Below are positions 52,801 through 61,729 of a stretch of 64,000 nucleotides of DNA, piece after piece; position 1 is the stretch's first letter, and every line of letters begins with the position of its first letter. Position numbers and translations under genes: made by a program. Source of the stretch: Parapedobacter soli (GTDB lineage: Bacteria; Bacteroidota; Bacteroidia; Sphingobacteriales; Sphingobacteriaceae). The stretch is taken from positions 124,001 to 188,000 of the forward strand of contig NZ_JAMXAY010000001.1 of NCBI RefSeq assembly GCF_025460835.1, given 5' to 3'. The notes beneath the pieces are model-generated. The model searched no databases. It saw nothing but the letters and a program-made list of their open reading frames with translations, and was not told where the DNA came from.

Positions 52801-53027
52801 AGCCGGCCATAGTCTGATACGCTAGCACGGGTTCCATAACCTGCATCGCCAAGGGTCCCGGGAAGCATAATCGTATCGTTAAAATCCAAATTTTGCCAGT
52901 CCGCCGCTTTCGCCACACCGCTATGGTCTAAAACAACATTCCAACGTCCGGTTAGCGGAATTAATTCGTTGGAAAACGAACGAGTGAATAAAAACAAAAA
53001 GGCACTGAAACAAAGTAAACTCTTCAT
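49854..53027 (-). CDS. GH2-family glycoside hydrolase (large, exported)
   Basis: A 1057-residue protein from ATG 53027 (MKSLLCFSAFLFLFTRSFS signal). GH2 domains are in order: sugar-binding jelly roll (about residues 20-190; AWYQKKITVPRHWEDKQINL), immunoglobulin-like domain (190-290) and catalytic barrel. The barrel shows FLRGNNDCGLFPLKGYP, acid/base Glu434 in VCVGNELGSSD and nucleophile Glu512 in TIAHEIGQWPT. About 450 further residues form accessory domains. GH2 covers beta-galactosidases, beta-glucuronidases and others; the substrate cannot be told by eye. It is divergent from an AraC-type regulator at 53264. Confidence 0.9.
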   Translation of the reverse strand: MKSLLCFSAFLFLFTRSFSNELIPLTGRWNVVLDHSGVAKAADWQNLDFNDTIMLPGTLGDAGYGTRASVSDYGRLTPLHKYVGKAWYQKKITVPRHWEDKQINLLLERVLWESTVFIDGEEVSKLNALGSPHNHVLGHLTRGEHTLTICVDNDMIYNIGDKGHAYGEYTQTLWNGIIGKIELQAYDPIHIRSVNVRADVAANTIKARVSIANLLAEKGEMTLTLHDDAGKLVTRSRQQVNADSVMVGLAPSVALVQWSEHNPVLYTLTVDLKVGKNRSSKRLSVGFREVTKQKNRILLNNRPVFLRGNNDCGLFPLKGYPPMDIDEWKAIFAKYKAYGLNHVRFHSWCPPEAAFEAADQIGIYIQAEAAVWIDSWMEVDMSEKGRAELATRGKPLGLGRGDLAKDDFVKRELANIVNWYGNHPSLLMVCVGNELGSSDFEEIGRWVEALKAKDPSRLYAASTARTITPYCDYAVTHDYPSLGQVRQRMYNHNNWDYEELLSQVAVPTIAHEIGQWPTHPVWAENTKYQGNLKAWNLDQLAQLAKQKRVHGLDSQFRLASGKLALLLYKDEIESYLRTPSATGFQLLGMQDYTGQGEALIGWLDAFYDEKGITSPSDFKQFCNEVVPLVKLTTYSWKEGQTMNVPMLLHQYAAASIAGNLCWDLKDEHGSILLSGSLGQKVFESGQLHQAGTIEAIIPEGLANTQITLHVWIEGTGYANSWPLWIFPSETDLIASNDIFITGAFDDTAIAALAAGRRVLLIANNLGPTENRALAAWKPLYWSATFFPGQGIKTIGALIQHDHPSFDHFPTSYYSNWQWWNIAAGARGFLLNDFPETYMPIVMPISDFHFSDRIGSIFEVTAGGGRLLVCGYDISEANQSIEAKQLRYSILKYMESNRFSPEVDMDLLQLGELFEQPDNQQEAPALADVLLSVLPGPETDGQSVYRKSMDQVLIGDTSSYEFYNVVYQKDEHAAGWSGNDIRLVVKVPQGLLGDLNVVFREIGNECSIKIENRHYSLAHTNGAYALHLPIMREDTQDGEIVMEVSGEVTLQKFEVFTK

Positions 53028-53208
53028 CGCTATACTTTTCAACTCCGACCGCTCTATAGTGATCATCCGACTTAGTGCAATCACAAAATGTCAATGTTAT
53101 GGGTCTACAATCATCCGTACAAATAAAGGCCATTATTTAAGCTGATTTTTTCACTTTTTTAACAAAAAAAACACTATTCAAACACGTTTCAGAAAAGAAA
53201 GTGAAATT

Positions 53209-53240
53209 TTTGGCATTATAATGTTAAATATTTAGTTTTG
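53209..53240 (+). promoter_or_regulatory. Promoter of the AraC-family regulator gene
   Basis: TTTG (53209-53212), 20 bp, then TAGTTTTG (53233-53240), matching TAnnTTTG. The start codon lies 23 bp downstream. The region back to 53028 is shared with the divergent GH2 gene. Confidence 0.65.
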
Positions 53241-53263
53241 ATGAGAAGCTCGCCAAAGAGAAT

Positions 53264-54157
53264 ATGAAACCTCAATTGATAAACCTAGATTTTGTCCTGA
53301 AAGGTGATTTCCTGATGAAGGAGATCACTGCCCCTTATTTTATCAACACACATCATTTCCACGACGACTACGAGTTGGTTTATGTGGTCGAGAGTTCCGG
53401 CAAACGGATTATTGGTAATAGTGTGGGGAATTTCAAGAAACACGATATGGTGTTGGTAAGTCCCAACCTGCCCCATGCGTGGTTTAATGACCGGGAGTAC
53501 TATGATAACGATGCGTTAACAGCCAAATCCATCGTCACATACTTCCGAAAAAATTGGATAGAAAAACAGTTGCTTGATCGGACCGGAGGAGAAAAATTCA
53601 AAACAATGCTTGATCACGCGTCCCGGGGCATTAAAATCACTGGAAAAACCAACAGACGGATCGCCGCCATGCTAGACGAAGCCCTGCATGCCCCCGAATT
53701 ACTAAAGGCGGCGCAGATTCTGATGATTTTGCACGAATTATCAGAAACAACAGAATTTGAGCTCCTCGCTGATGCGCATTACGTAAACTCCTATGACCAA
53801 CATGAAGCAATGCGCATCAACCAAGTATATGAGTATGTGATGAAGAATTTCACATCGGAAATCAAACTGGCTACCGTGGCAGACATGGCTCATATGTCGC
53901 CCAATGCCTTCAGCCGGTATTTCAAATCACGAACGCAAAAGACATTTTCACTTTTCGTCAATGAAATCCGCATCGGCCACGCGTGCAAACTTTTACAGAG
54001 CGAAGATTTTACCATGTCGCAGATTTGCTATGCGTCGGGATTCCAGAGCATGACCAACTTCACCAAGTTTTTCAAGCGGTTCATAAAAAAAAGCCCATTA
54101 AGATACCGTAAGGACATTATTGAACTTAATGCGGCTTATAAGAAAAAAACAATGTGA
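53264..54157 (+). CDS. AraC-family transcriptional regulator with cupin-type sensor domain
   Basis: A 297-residue cytosolic regulator. The N-terminal half is a cupin-like ligand domain (FINTHHFHDDYELVYVVESS, HDMVLVSPNLPHAWFND). The C-terminal AraC DNA-binding domain has two HTH motifs (KLATVADMAHMSPNAFSRYF and FTMSQICYASGFQSMTNFTK, then FFKRFIKKSPLRYRK). It is divergent from the GH2 gene and is the only clear plus-strand gene in the deoxysugar locus. It is likely a local activator that senses a sugar released from the glycan. Confidence 0.92.
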   Translation: MKPQLINLDFVLKGDFLMKEITAPYFINTHHFHDDYELVYVVESSGKRIIGNSVGNFKKHDMVLVSPNLPHAWFNDREYYDNDALTAKSIVTYFRKNWIEKQLLDRTGGEKFKTMLDHASRGIKITGKTNRRIAAMLDEALHAPELLKAAQILMILHELSETTEFELLADAHYVNSYDQHEAMRINQVYEYVMKNFTSEIKLATVADMAHMSPNAFSRYFKSRTQKTFSLFVNEIRIGHACKLLQSEDFTMSQICYASGFQSMTNFTKFFKRFIKKSPLRYRKDIIELNAAYKKKTM

Positions 54158-54193
54158 AATAGTTGAATCAACGGGCGAATTTGGGGTACATGT

Positions 54194-54418
54194 ATGTTCG
54201 ATGCAAGCGCTTTATCAGCCTGTCGAATCAATCATTGGTACGCCTACCTCGCACCCGATGTCATTTACTACTGCTGCTGGGCCTTCAGCACTCCATTATT
54301 CATATACAAACAAGCCGACGCCCCATGGTTGGCAATCGCGGGATCGCTGGCATGGGCGGCAGCCATGATTTATTTCACTTACCTACTAACACGGATATCC
54401 ATCCGACTCAAACTCTAG
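54194..54418 (+). CDS. Small hypothetical membrane protein or membrane-protein remnant
   Basis: A 74-residue frame with two hydrophobic segments (LAPDVIYYCCWAFSTPLFI and WLAIAGSLAWAAAMIYFTYL) and a basic tail (TRISIRLKL). Codon use and hydrophobic pattern look protein-like, but I do not recognise it and the N-terminus (MFDASALSACRINHW) looks poor. It is the only content of the 352-bp gap between the AraC gene and the GH20-like gene. It may be a fragment of a larger gene. Confidence 0.35.
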   Translation: MFDASALSACRINHWYAYLAPDVIYYCCWAFSTPLFIYKQADAPWLAIAGSLAWAAAMIYFTYLLTRISIRLKL

Positions 54419-54509
54419 TAGCCTTGAAACAAGCATTATTCATCCTCATCGGCACAATATCCGCTGGGGTATGTTTTGACCACCAATCCACAACAGGCAC
54501 TAGTTTTCG

Positions 54510-55589
54510 CTACAGTTTCCCTATTTCAGCAAACAGCGCTTTGAAACAAGCCACATCGCTCTCTTCGCTAAACGGCTCCGCGCTGTAAAATTCATCCATG
54601 AATGCCCCCGCACTACGCCATACCGTTTGCATCATGCCTTGGTAACGTGGCGTCATCTCTTCGTTGGCGTGTTGTTTGGAACGGACCATATCCTGTAATT
54701 GGGCAATGGCGACATCACCTTTTCTCCATGGGCATGTAACTACCGAGAAACCCTTCGTCGCGAAGTATACCGCCGTCTGAACAGGCTGTTCGTAATGCCA
54801 ATCACAGATCATCACGTCTTTGTTGATGAGGTCTATGGCGCGGTGCGTGTTGTTCATGCTGGCTTCCCACATACCGATGCCGGTGGTTCTGCCGTCGATG
54901 AGACGGTCTCCCCAAATCCAGAGCTGGCGATCGCGCTGCGCCAGATGGCTGGCGATCTTGTTCACTTCATTGGCAAACAGTTCAGCCTTATCATGCCCTG
55001 CACAACGTTCGCAACTGTCGTGACCGATGTAAAACACCTCATCCATTCCCGCATGGAAAGCATCGGCTTCAAAAACATCGCAGATTTCGTCCACGAGGTC
55101 AAACACCACGCCGTGCACTTCGGGGTGCAGTGGGCAATAGCTTTTACAGTACAGGCCATCAGCGTTAGGCCATGCATATTCTTCGGGCATCTGCACGTGG
55201 GGCGTTTCGTCAAACTGTGGATAAACTTCGAGTAGTTTTCCCAATTGCCCGGCCCACGATTGATGACCCAGCAGGTTAATCTGGGGGATGATCCGTATGT
55301 TGTGTTTCTGGCAGACGGCGACCAACTGCTTCACTTCCTTCTTGGATAGCGTGTTGTCGCTACGGAGTTCCGGTCGGCTTTTGAACGCGTAGTTGTGATC
55401 TACCCGTAGCACCAAGGTATTGACGCCGCGCGGGGCTAATTCTCCATCTATAAATTTGACAAAGTCGTCTAGCCTGTCGGGACTCGGGGCGGCGATACAA
55501 AAGCCGCGGACGGCTAGCTCGGTTTGACCTACCGCAACGCGGCAGCTAAGTAGCGCCAACAGTGCGATAATCGGATAACGTATACGCAT
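54510..55589 (-). CDS. Short GH20-like family glycoside hydrolase
   Basis: A 359-residue exported protein (signal MRIRYPIIALLALLSCRVAV). The barrel resembles a GH20 catalytic domain: HNIRIIPQINLLGHQSWAG, FHAGMDEVFYIGHDSCERC with the Asp-Glu pair, QLWIWGDRLIDGR, and WRKGDVAIAQ near the end. It lacks the N-terminal GH20b domain and the GG of the usual GGDE motif, so it is a divergent member. It starts 2 bp after the hybrid two-component gene stop and is therefore cotranscribed with the regulator. Confidence 0.75.
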   Translation of the reverse strand: MRIRYPIIALLALLSCRVAVGQTELAVRGFCIAAPSPDRLDDFVKFIDGELAPRGVNTLVLRVDHNYAFKSRPELRSDNTLSKKEVKQLVAVCQKHNIRIIPQINLLGHQSWAGQLGKLLEVYPQFDETPHVQMPEEYAWPNADGLYCKSYCPLHPEVHGVVFDLVDEICDVFEADAFHAGMDEVFYIGHDSCERCAGHDKAELFANEVNKIASHLAQRDRQLWIWGDRLIDGRTTGIGMWEASMNNTHRAIDLINKDVMICDWHYEQPVQTAVYFATKGFSVVTCPWRKGDVAIAQLQDMVRSKQHANEEMTPRYQGMMQTVWRSAGAFMDEFYSAEPFSEESDVACFKALFAEIGKL

Positions 55590-55591
55590 GG

Positions 55592-58500
55592 TTAAAATGA
55601 ATTGATTTTCTGTGTCAGTACATCCTGTTGCTCCACTGCATCTAGCGCCGTATAAGCCGTGGGCGACTTGCCAAAATAGCCCTTGAATGACTTACCGAAA
55701 TATTTCGGGTCGCTGAATCCGACCTGATAGGCTACCTCACTCACCGACAGCTGGCCCTGAGCCAGGAGCTGGGCAGCTTTCTTCAGCCGGAGCACGTTGA
55801 TAAGTTCGATGACGCTAAGATCGGTCATCTGTTTCAGCTTGCGATAAAGCACCGGACGGCTCATGCCCAATTCGCTGGCCAGGGCATTGACATTGAACTG
55901 TGTTTCCGTCAGGTTGTCTTCGATCAGTTTGATTACTTTTCCAAGAAACTGCTGCTCAGCGTCTGATATACCTACCGCTTGCTGCGGCGTGAGGACGTAA
56001 TCCCGGATGAATTTTTTCCGGAAGCGTTCACGGGCTGCCAAGCTGTTGCGAATTTTGAGCGAAAGCACATCGAGGTGGAAGGGTTTGGTGATGTAATCGT
56101 CGCTACCGAGCTGGAGCCCTTCGATCACATTTTCCATAGACGTACGTGCGGTAAGCAACAGCACCGGGATGTGGTTGGTATCCACATGCTGCTTGATGTT
56201 TTTCAGCAGCGAGATGCCGTCTGCAACGGGCATCATGATATCGGTAATGACCAAATCGGGCAGCTTGGATTGGACCAACGCCCAACCATCCAAGCCATCG
56301 GCTGCTTCCAATACGGTGTAGTGTGTGCGGAGATGGTTGGCAATAAATGCACGGATGTCGGTATGATCTTCGACAACCAGAACGACCGGGCGTGAGGTGC
56401 CGGCGGTCAAGTTTTCAGTCGGCTCTTCGGGTACCGGGGCTACTATGGGCAAATGCTCGCCCTTCCCGCCGTTGCCGGAAAGTTGCCGTTCCTCGATATG
56501 CGTATTACCCAGTGGGAGTTCTACGGTAAAGGCGGTGTAGGTAGGCCTGTCATGGCCATCATAGCTCGTCACATTAATTTCCCCACCATGCATTTCCGTC
56601 AGGCTTTTCGCTAAAGCGAGGCCAATACCGGAGCCTAAATTGCCACGGTGCTGTTCACTATTGTGGCGAAGCTGGTAGTAGAATTCGAAGATGGATGTCA
56701 GTTTGTCTTCGGGTATTCCTTTTCCGTTGTCCCAGATGGTCACCATCGCCGACCCTTCCCGGTAACGCACCGAAGGTGCGATCTTTTCGACAGTTACCCG
56801 TACACTGCCGCCTACCGGCGCGAATTTAAACGCATTCGATAGCAGATTATAGATCACTTTCTCGAATTGATCGGCATCAAAGCAGGCCACAATGGTCGTA
56901 GTGGGCTTGCTATACTCCAAGTGGATGTGTTGCTCCTCAGCAAAATGCTGAAATTCGCTGACAATACGGTCGATGAACGCAATGAAATCGTGGGGCGAAA
57001 CGTTCAATTCGAAACTACCGTTTTCCTGCTTCCTGAAATCCAACAATTGATTAACGAGATTGAGCAGCCGCAGGGAGTTGTTTTTTACGGTCGTCATCAT
57101 GGCCCGCGCATGCCCATCGAGGGCCGCACCGGCCAGCAGGTGCTGCACGGGTGCCAAGATAAGGGTGAGTGGCGTACGGAACTCGTGGGATATGCTGGTG
57201 AAAAAATTGAGCTTGATTTCGTTGATTTCCCGCTGCCGTTCGTTTTCGAGATGCTCCAGTGCCAACTGGTGCTCAAGGCGGCTTCTGATTTTGGTAAACC
57301 GGATGACGGTGTAGAGGCCCGTTGCTACCAACAGCGCATAGATGAGGTACGCCCACCATGTTTTCCATAGGGGCGGTAAGATTTTGATGGTGAGCTTGGC
57401 CGGCACCTCGTTCCAAATGCCGTCGTTGCTGGACCCCATGGCCAATAGGTTGTACGTACCCGCGTGCAAATTGGTGTAGGTTGCCGAGGGTACATCGACG
57501 TAATTCCATTGGTCTTCCAAACCGTCGAGGCGATAAGCGTATTCGTTCTTTTCGGGCAGCACATAGTTGATCGCTGCAAACTCGACGGTGAAGATACGTT
57601 GCGAATGGCTAAGCACAACGGTGTCGGTGATGGAAATCGGCTTGTGCAGCACACTTCCCCCTCCGGGCGTAACCGGCTTGTTGAACAGCCTGAAATCGGT
57701 AAAAAGGATCGGCGGGACGTAGCTGCTCGAACTGAAATCATTCGGATTGAAAAGGGTAAGGCCGTGGGACCCACCGAATATCAACTGCCCAGATGCCGTA
57801 CGGCAGTAGGCCCCGATGGAGAACTCATTGCCGCCGATGCCGTCTTTGGTATTATACGATTTCATGGTGCCCGAGTCGGGGTCGAACCGGCATATGCCGT
57901 TGTTGGTGCTTAACCACAGGTGGCCTGCATCTTCGAGGATGCCGAAGACGTTGTTGCCGGGAAGTCCGTCCTCCGCCGTCAGGTGGCTGAATGTTCCGGT
58001 ATCGTAGTGGTACTGATTCAACCCGTTTTTGAAGGTGCCGAACCAGATGCGTCCCTTGCTGTCTTCGAAGATGCTGATGATGATGTCGCCGCTGATGCTT
58101 TGGGGGTCGTCGAGCGAAAAGCGGAAAACCTCGAATCGGTCGGCACCCGGGCGTTTGAGGTTTAGGCCGTCTTCGGTGCCTACCCAAAGGTTACCGCGGC
58201 TATCGATGAACACGGTCCGCACCAGATCTGAACTGAGGTGGTAACGTCCCGTTTTCCGCGCCCGGTAGCTTTCGAATTGCATCGCATCGCCGGGTTTTTT
58301 CACGTTCAAACCACCACCGTAGGTGCCAAACCATAGGTTGCCGTGCGCATCTTCCTTGATGGCATAGACGTTGTCGTTTGATATCGAGTGGGACACCGAA
58401 GGGTTATGCCGGATGTGCCGAAACGTATGGGTGCCTTTTTTCAATACGTTCAACCCTCCTGCATAGGTGCCCACCCATAGGTTTTCGTCTTTGTCGAGGT

Positions 58501-59806
58501 AAAGTGATTTGACGTGGTTATGGCTCAGGGAACCGGGAACGCCCGGGTTATGTTTAAAATGGCGATACACGTGACCTGACTGGTCCATATAGTTCAGGCC
58601 GCCCCCCTCGGTACCCACCCACAGGTTTCCTCGCGCGTCTTCCAGGATGCTGCTCACCACGTTATAACTCAGGCTACTGGTATAGGGCTGATGTGCGTGG
58701 TTTTGGAAGGTGGGGATATGGCGGTCATAAACGCAGACGCCACCGTAATACGTGCCTATCCATACCGATCCCCGCTTGTCTTGAAAGATAGGTCGGATGG
58801 AGTTGTTGCTGAGGGAGAATTGATCGTAGTCCTTGGCCGAAAACGTTCGGAAGCCCTCTTCCGGCGTATAATAATTGAGACCATTGATAGTCCCAATCCA
58901 AAAACCGCCGAATCGGTCCTCGATAATCGAACGGACGTCATTGTTGGCCAATGACCGGCCATTGGCCTCAGGCTGGTGGGTGATGTAAGCAAACGCGCCG
59001 GTATGGCTGTCATACACATTGATGCCGCCATCTTTGGTTCCGAACCAAAAAATACCGTCGGTTACCTCTCGTATCACACGCACCTCATCGCTATTCAATT
59101 GGCCCTCGCGACATCGGAAATAGTGGACAATACGTAGTGGCGTACCGGGTTGATAGGAGTCAAAAACGAGCACACCTTTTTCAGTTCCCAGCCAGATCCC
59201 ACCGAGGGAATCTTCGTAGAACGAAAGGACACTGTTGCATTCCAACGGTACACCTTGGTCATTATACATGGTAGCGTCAAATACCAATATGAGCTGATTT
59301 GAGTTTACCTGATCATCGAGGCAGTACAGCCCCTGTGACGTGGCAAACCACACCCGGCCTTTACGGTCTTCCACGATGGCCGATACGTCGGGCTCTGATA
59401 GGATGTTACCCGATTGGTTGTTGACCAACGGGAATCGTACAAAGCGATCGAGATGCCGATCGTAAAGGGTGATGCCCGAACTGGTGCCCACCCATAGCCG
59501 CTTTTTGCTGTCCTCCAGGATGGACAGGATATAATTGTCGGTAAGTGAAGTGCTATCGGAAGGGATATTCCGGTAGGTAGTAAACTTACGCGCATCGTAC
59601 CGGTTCAGTCCATCCCGTGTGCCTACCCACATGAAACCGAGGTAATCCTGGCAAAGTGCAAATACGCTGCTTTGTGACAGCCCTTCGCGTAGCCCAATGT
59701 GTGTGAACTTGGCCGTGTTTTCCGTGGGTTGGCCAAATGCGCCAACCGCTAGCAGGGTGGCAATTGCCAAGAGAAAGTAACGTATACCCACAGTGTGCAT
59801 GATCAC
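55592..59806 (-). CDS. Hybrid two-component system sensor/regulator (HTCS)
   Basis: A 1404-residue one-protein signalling system. In order: signal peptide (to about 26); a periplasmic two-propeller sensor of about 700 residues with repeated GxxWVGTxxGLN blades; a Y_Y_Y-like domain (about 745-810); a transmembrane helix (WWAYLIYALLVATGLYTVIR); a histidine kinase with the phospho-His in FFTSISHEFRTPLTLIL; an ATPase domain (NLLSNAFKFAPVGG, GLALAKSLTEMHGG); a receiver (VVLVVEDHTDIRAFI, phospho-Asp in VITDIMMP); and a C-terminal AraC HTH (VSEVAYQVGFSDPKYFGKSF). HTCS proteins bind an oligosaccharide in the periplasm and activate their PUL. Confidence 0.96.
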   Translation of the reverse strand: MIMHTVGIRYFLLAIATLLAVGAFGQPTENTAKFTHIGLREGLSQSSVFALCQDYLGFMWVGTRDGLNRYDARKFTTYRNIPSDSTSLTDNYILSILEDSKKRLWVGTSSGITLYDRHLDRFVRFPLVNNQSGNILSEPDVSAIVEDRKGRVWFATSQGLYCLDDQVNSNQLILVFDATMYNDQGVPLECNSVLSFYEDSLGGIWLGTEKGVLVFDSYQPGTPLRIVHYFRCREGQLNSDEVRVIREVTDGIFWFGTKDGGINVYDSHTGAFAYITHQPEANGRSLANNDVRSIIEDRFGGFWIGTINGLNYYTPEEGFRTFSAKDYDQFSLSNNSIRPIFQDKRGSVWIGTYYGGVCVYDRHIPTFQNHAHQPYTSSLSYNVVSSILEDARGNLWVGTEGGGLNYMDQSGHVYRHFKHNPGVPGSLSHNHVKSLYLDKDENLWVGTYAGGLNVLKKGTHTFRHIRHNPSVSHSISNDNVYAIKEDAHGNLWFGTYGGGLNVKKPGDAMQFESYRARKTGRYHLSSDLVRTVFIDSRGNLWVGTEDGLNLKRPGADRFEVFRFSLDDPQSISGDIIISIFEDSKGRIWFGTFKNGLNQYHYDTGTFSHLTAEDGLPGNNVFGILEDAGHLWLSTNNGICRFDPDSGTMKSYNTKDGIGGNEFSIGAYCRTASGQLIFGGSHGLTLFNPNDFSSSSYVPPILFTDFRLFNKPVTPGGGSVLHKPISITDTVVLSHSQRIFTVEFAAINYVLPEKNEYAYRLDGLEDQWNYVDVPSATYTNLHAGTYNLLAMGSSNDGIWNEVPAKLTIKILPPLWKTWWAYLIYALLVATGLYTVIRFTKIRSRLEHQLALEHLENERQREINEIKLNFFTSISHEFRTPLTLILAPVQHLLAGAALDGHARAMMTTVKNNSLRLLNLVNQLLDFRKQENGSFELNVSPHDFIAFIDRIVSEFQHFAEEQHIHLEYSKPTTTIVACFDADQFEKVIYNLLSNAFKFAPVGGSVRVTVEKIAPSVRYREGSAMVTIWDNGKGIPEDKLTSIFEFYYQLRHNSEQHRGNLGSGIGLALAKSLTEMHGGEINVTSYDGHDRPTYTAFTVELPLGNTHIEERQLSGNGGKGEHLPIVAPVPEEPTENLTAGTSRPVVLVVEDHTDIRAFIANHLRTHYTVLEAADGLDGWALVQSKLPDLVITDIMMPVADGISLLKNIKQHVDTNHIPVLLLTARTSMENVIEGLQLGSDDYITKPFHLDVLSLKIRNSLAARERFRKKFIRDYVLTPQQAVGISDAEQQFLGKVIKLIEDNLTETQFNVNALASELGMSRPVLYRKLKQMTDLSVIELINVLRLKKAAQLLAQGQLSVSEVAYQVGFSDPKYFGKSFKGYFGKSPTAYTALDAVEQQDVLTQKINSF

Positions 59807-59892
59807 TCGCTTAATTACTAGGCAACAATCGTAACTGCAATATCGAAAATTAATTGGCGATATGCAATTTTTATATTTCGTTGTCCATACAG

Positions 59893-61701
59893 CTAATCGG
59901 CGGAAGCGAGGGTACGGACTGGTCTGACAACAATCGATTTTAATTTGAATAACTCTTTGCCGTTCGTTAACGGTGTAATCTTGATATTATAAAGTTGTGA
60001 GCTGTGGAGCTTTATCGTGGCAACATTGTGTTCAATGAATAACAAAGGCGCTTTCCGATCATATTCTCCTGTTTTCAGCGTGCGGAATAGAAAGCGTTCA
60101 CCGTTGATGTCGAGTATTGCCTCTTGACCCGCACTCGCTTGTGGACAGGAATATTCCAACGCCACCTGATACACGCCTTCGTCGACGACTTTTACCTGAA
60201 ACAGCGTACTGTCTGCCAAGCCAGCCATACCTACAATACAGTTTGTGTGCTTCCAATCGCCGTAGTAGTGACTGTGCGTTAGGCTTTCCAGTTTGGTTCC
60301 TCCATAGGGCTTACCATACACCGCATCTACCACACTTTCCTTATTATACTTGTCGGAAACCACTATTGGAGAATCCGCACCCAAGACCGATGCTGCATCT
60401 TGATAGGCTAAGACAATGACATTATGGGGGATGTCTTGCGGAAAGTCGCCGATATCAATCCACAAGTCGGCACCTTTATTTTCCCAGGCGAGGTCTCGGT
60501 TTCCGACAAGGGTATATATTCTTGTGGGCGTTGCGCCGAAATCTGGTATTAATAGCTTTCCGTCGATCGGTTTTTCCCAAACATGCAAGTATTGCTTTCC
60601 TTCCTTGGAGGTACTTACCCCCCATTGCTGTGGGGGTATCAACCCTTGTGTGGTACCATAAATGCTCTCGCCATTCAGCGCTAACCATTGGCCAACACTA
60701 CGCAAAAAGCTTGCGGAATATGGAGGAATATTCCCAAGGCCGTCCGGCCCCACATTGAGCATTAAATTACCGCCTTTGGATGCTGCTTCCGAAAGTAATC
60801 TGATAATGACTTCAGGGGTTTTGAAATTCATATCGTGTTTGATAAACCCCCATGAGTCGTTATGGGTATAAATCGATTCCCAGGCTCCGGCAATAGGGAA
60901 TGCAGGCATTTCGGAGTCACCGTAATCCCGGTAATCGCCTAACCCGTGGCCCACCCGGCTACTAAAAAGAGCGTTGGGTTGTAACGTCCTTAGGTCTGAA
61001 ATAAATTCTTTGGTTTGCTCTTTTGTCAACCCTCCAGGTGTATCAAACCATACGATTCCTAGAGGGCCGTAATTTGTCATGATTTCTTTAAGTTGTGGAA
61101 TCGCCTTCTCGTTATAATATTTTTGATAATCCTTTTCTGACTCATTAAAGTCCCAGGTATTCTTTCCCCCATTGGGTTCATACCAATCTTGAAACTGTGA
61201 GTAGTAGAATCCAAATTGGATACCTCGCTTTCTAACCGCTTCGGAAAGCGCTTTCATCGGATCTTTCTGATAAGGTGTGGCATCGACAATATTGAAGTTG
61301 CTCACGGCCGACTTGTACATCGCAAAACCCTCATGATGTTTTGCGGTAATGACCACGTACTTCATGCCGGCATCTTCGGCGAGCTGGGCCCATTCCTCTG
61401 CATCAAAGTTTACAGGATTAAATCCCTTTGCCGCGGCCTCATATTCTTTAACGGGTATTCGTGCCTGATTCATGATCCATTCCCCACTTCCGTAATAACG
61501 TTTGCCATTCCATTCCCCACCTAGATGGGAGTAAAGGCCCCAATGGATAAACATGCCAAATTTAGCGTCTTTAAACCATTGCACATTTGGATGCTCTTCG
61601 CCTGATGAACGACTGTCCCACATCTCATCCATCGTTTGCGTATTGGCCGTCAGGCATATCATAAGCGCTAAAAGCGCTGTTATCATGTTTTCTTTCTTCA
61701 T
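59893..61701 (-). CDS. GH29 alpha-L-fucosidase with C-terminal beta domain
   Basis: A 602-residue exported enzyme from ATG 61701 (MKKENMITALLALMICLTAN); upstream in-frame ATGs would overlap the esterase gene. GH29 features: WFKDAKFGMFIHWGLYSHLG, MKYVVITAKHHEGFAMYKS, GFYYSQFQDWYEPNGG and nucleophile Asp220 in GIVWFDTPGG. A C-terminal part of about 130 residues resembles a carbohydrate-binding beta-sandwich (VVDEGVYQVALEYSCPQ). It lies 28 bp after the esterase gene and 86 bp before the HTCS gene on the same strand. Confidence 0.93.
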   Translation of the reverse strand: MKKENMITALLALMICLTANTQTMDEMWDSRSSGEEHPNVQWFKDAKFGMFIHWGLYSHLGGEWNGKRYYGSGEWIMNQARIPVKEYEAAAKGFNPVNFDAEEWAQLAEDAGMKYVVITAKHHEGFAMYKSAVSNFNIVDATPYQKDPMKALSEAVRKRGIQFGFYYSQFQDWYEPNGGKNTWDFNESEKDYQKYYNEKAIPQLKEIMTNYGPLGIVWFDTPGGLTKEQTKEFISDLRTLQPNALFSSRVGHGLGDYRDYGDSEMPAFPIAGAWESIYTHNDSWGFIKHDMNFKTPEVIIRLLSEAASKGGNLMLNVGPDGLGNIPPYSASFLRSVGQWLALNGESIYGTTQGLIPPQQWGVSTSKEGKQYLHVWEKPIDGKLLIPDFGATPTRIYTLVGNRDLAWENKGADLWIDIGDFPQDIPHNVIVLAYQDAASVLGADSPIVVSDKYNKESVVDAVYGKPYGGTKLESLTHSHYYGDWKHTNCIVGMAGLADSTLFQVKVVDEGVYQVALEYSCPQASAGQEAILDINGERFLFRTLKTGEYDRKAPLLFIEHNVATIKLHSSQLYNIKITPLTNGKELFKLKSIVVRPVRTLASAD

Positions 61702-61729
61702 ATTTCTTTTGTGTTTAACTGATAGGGGT

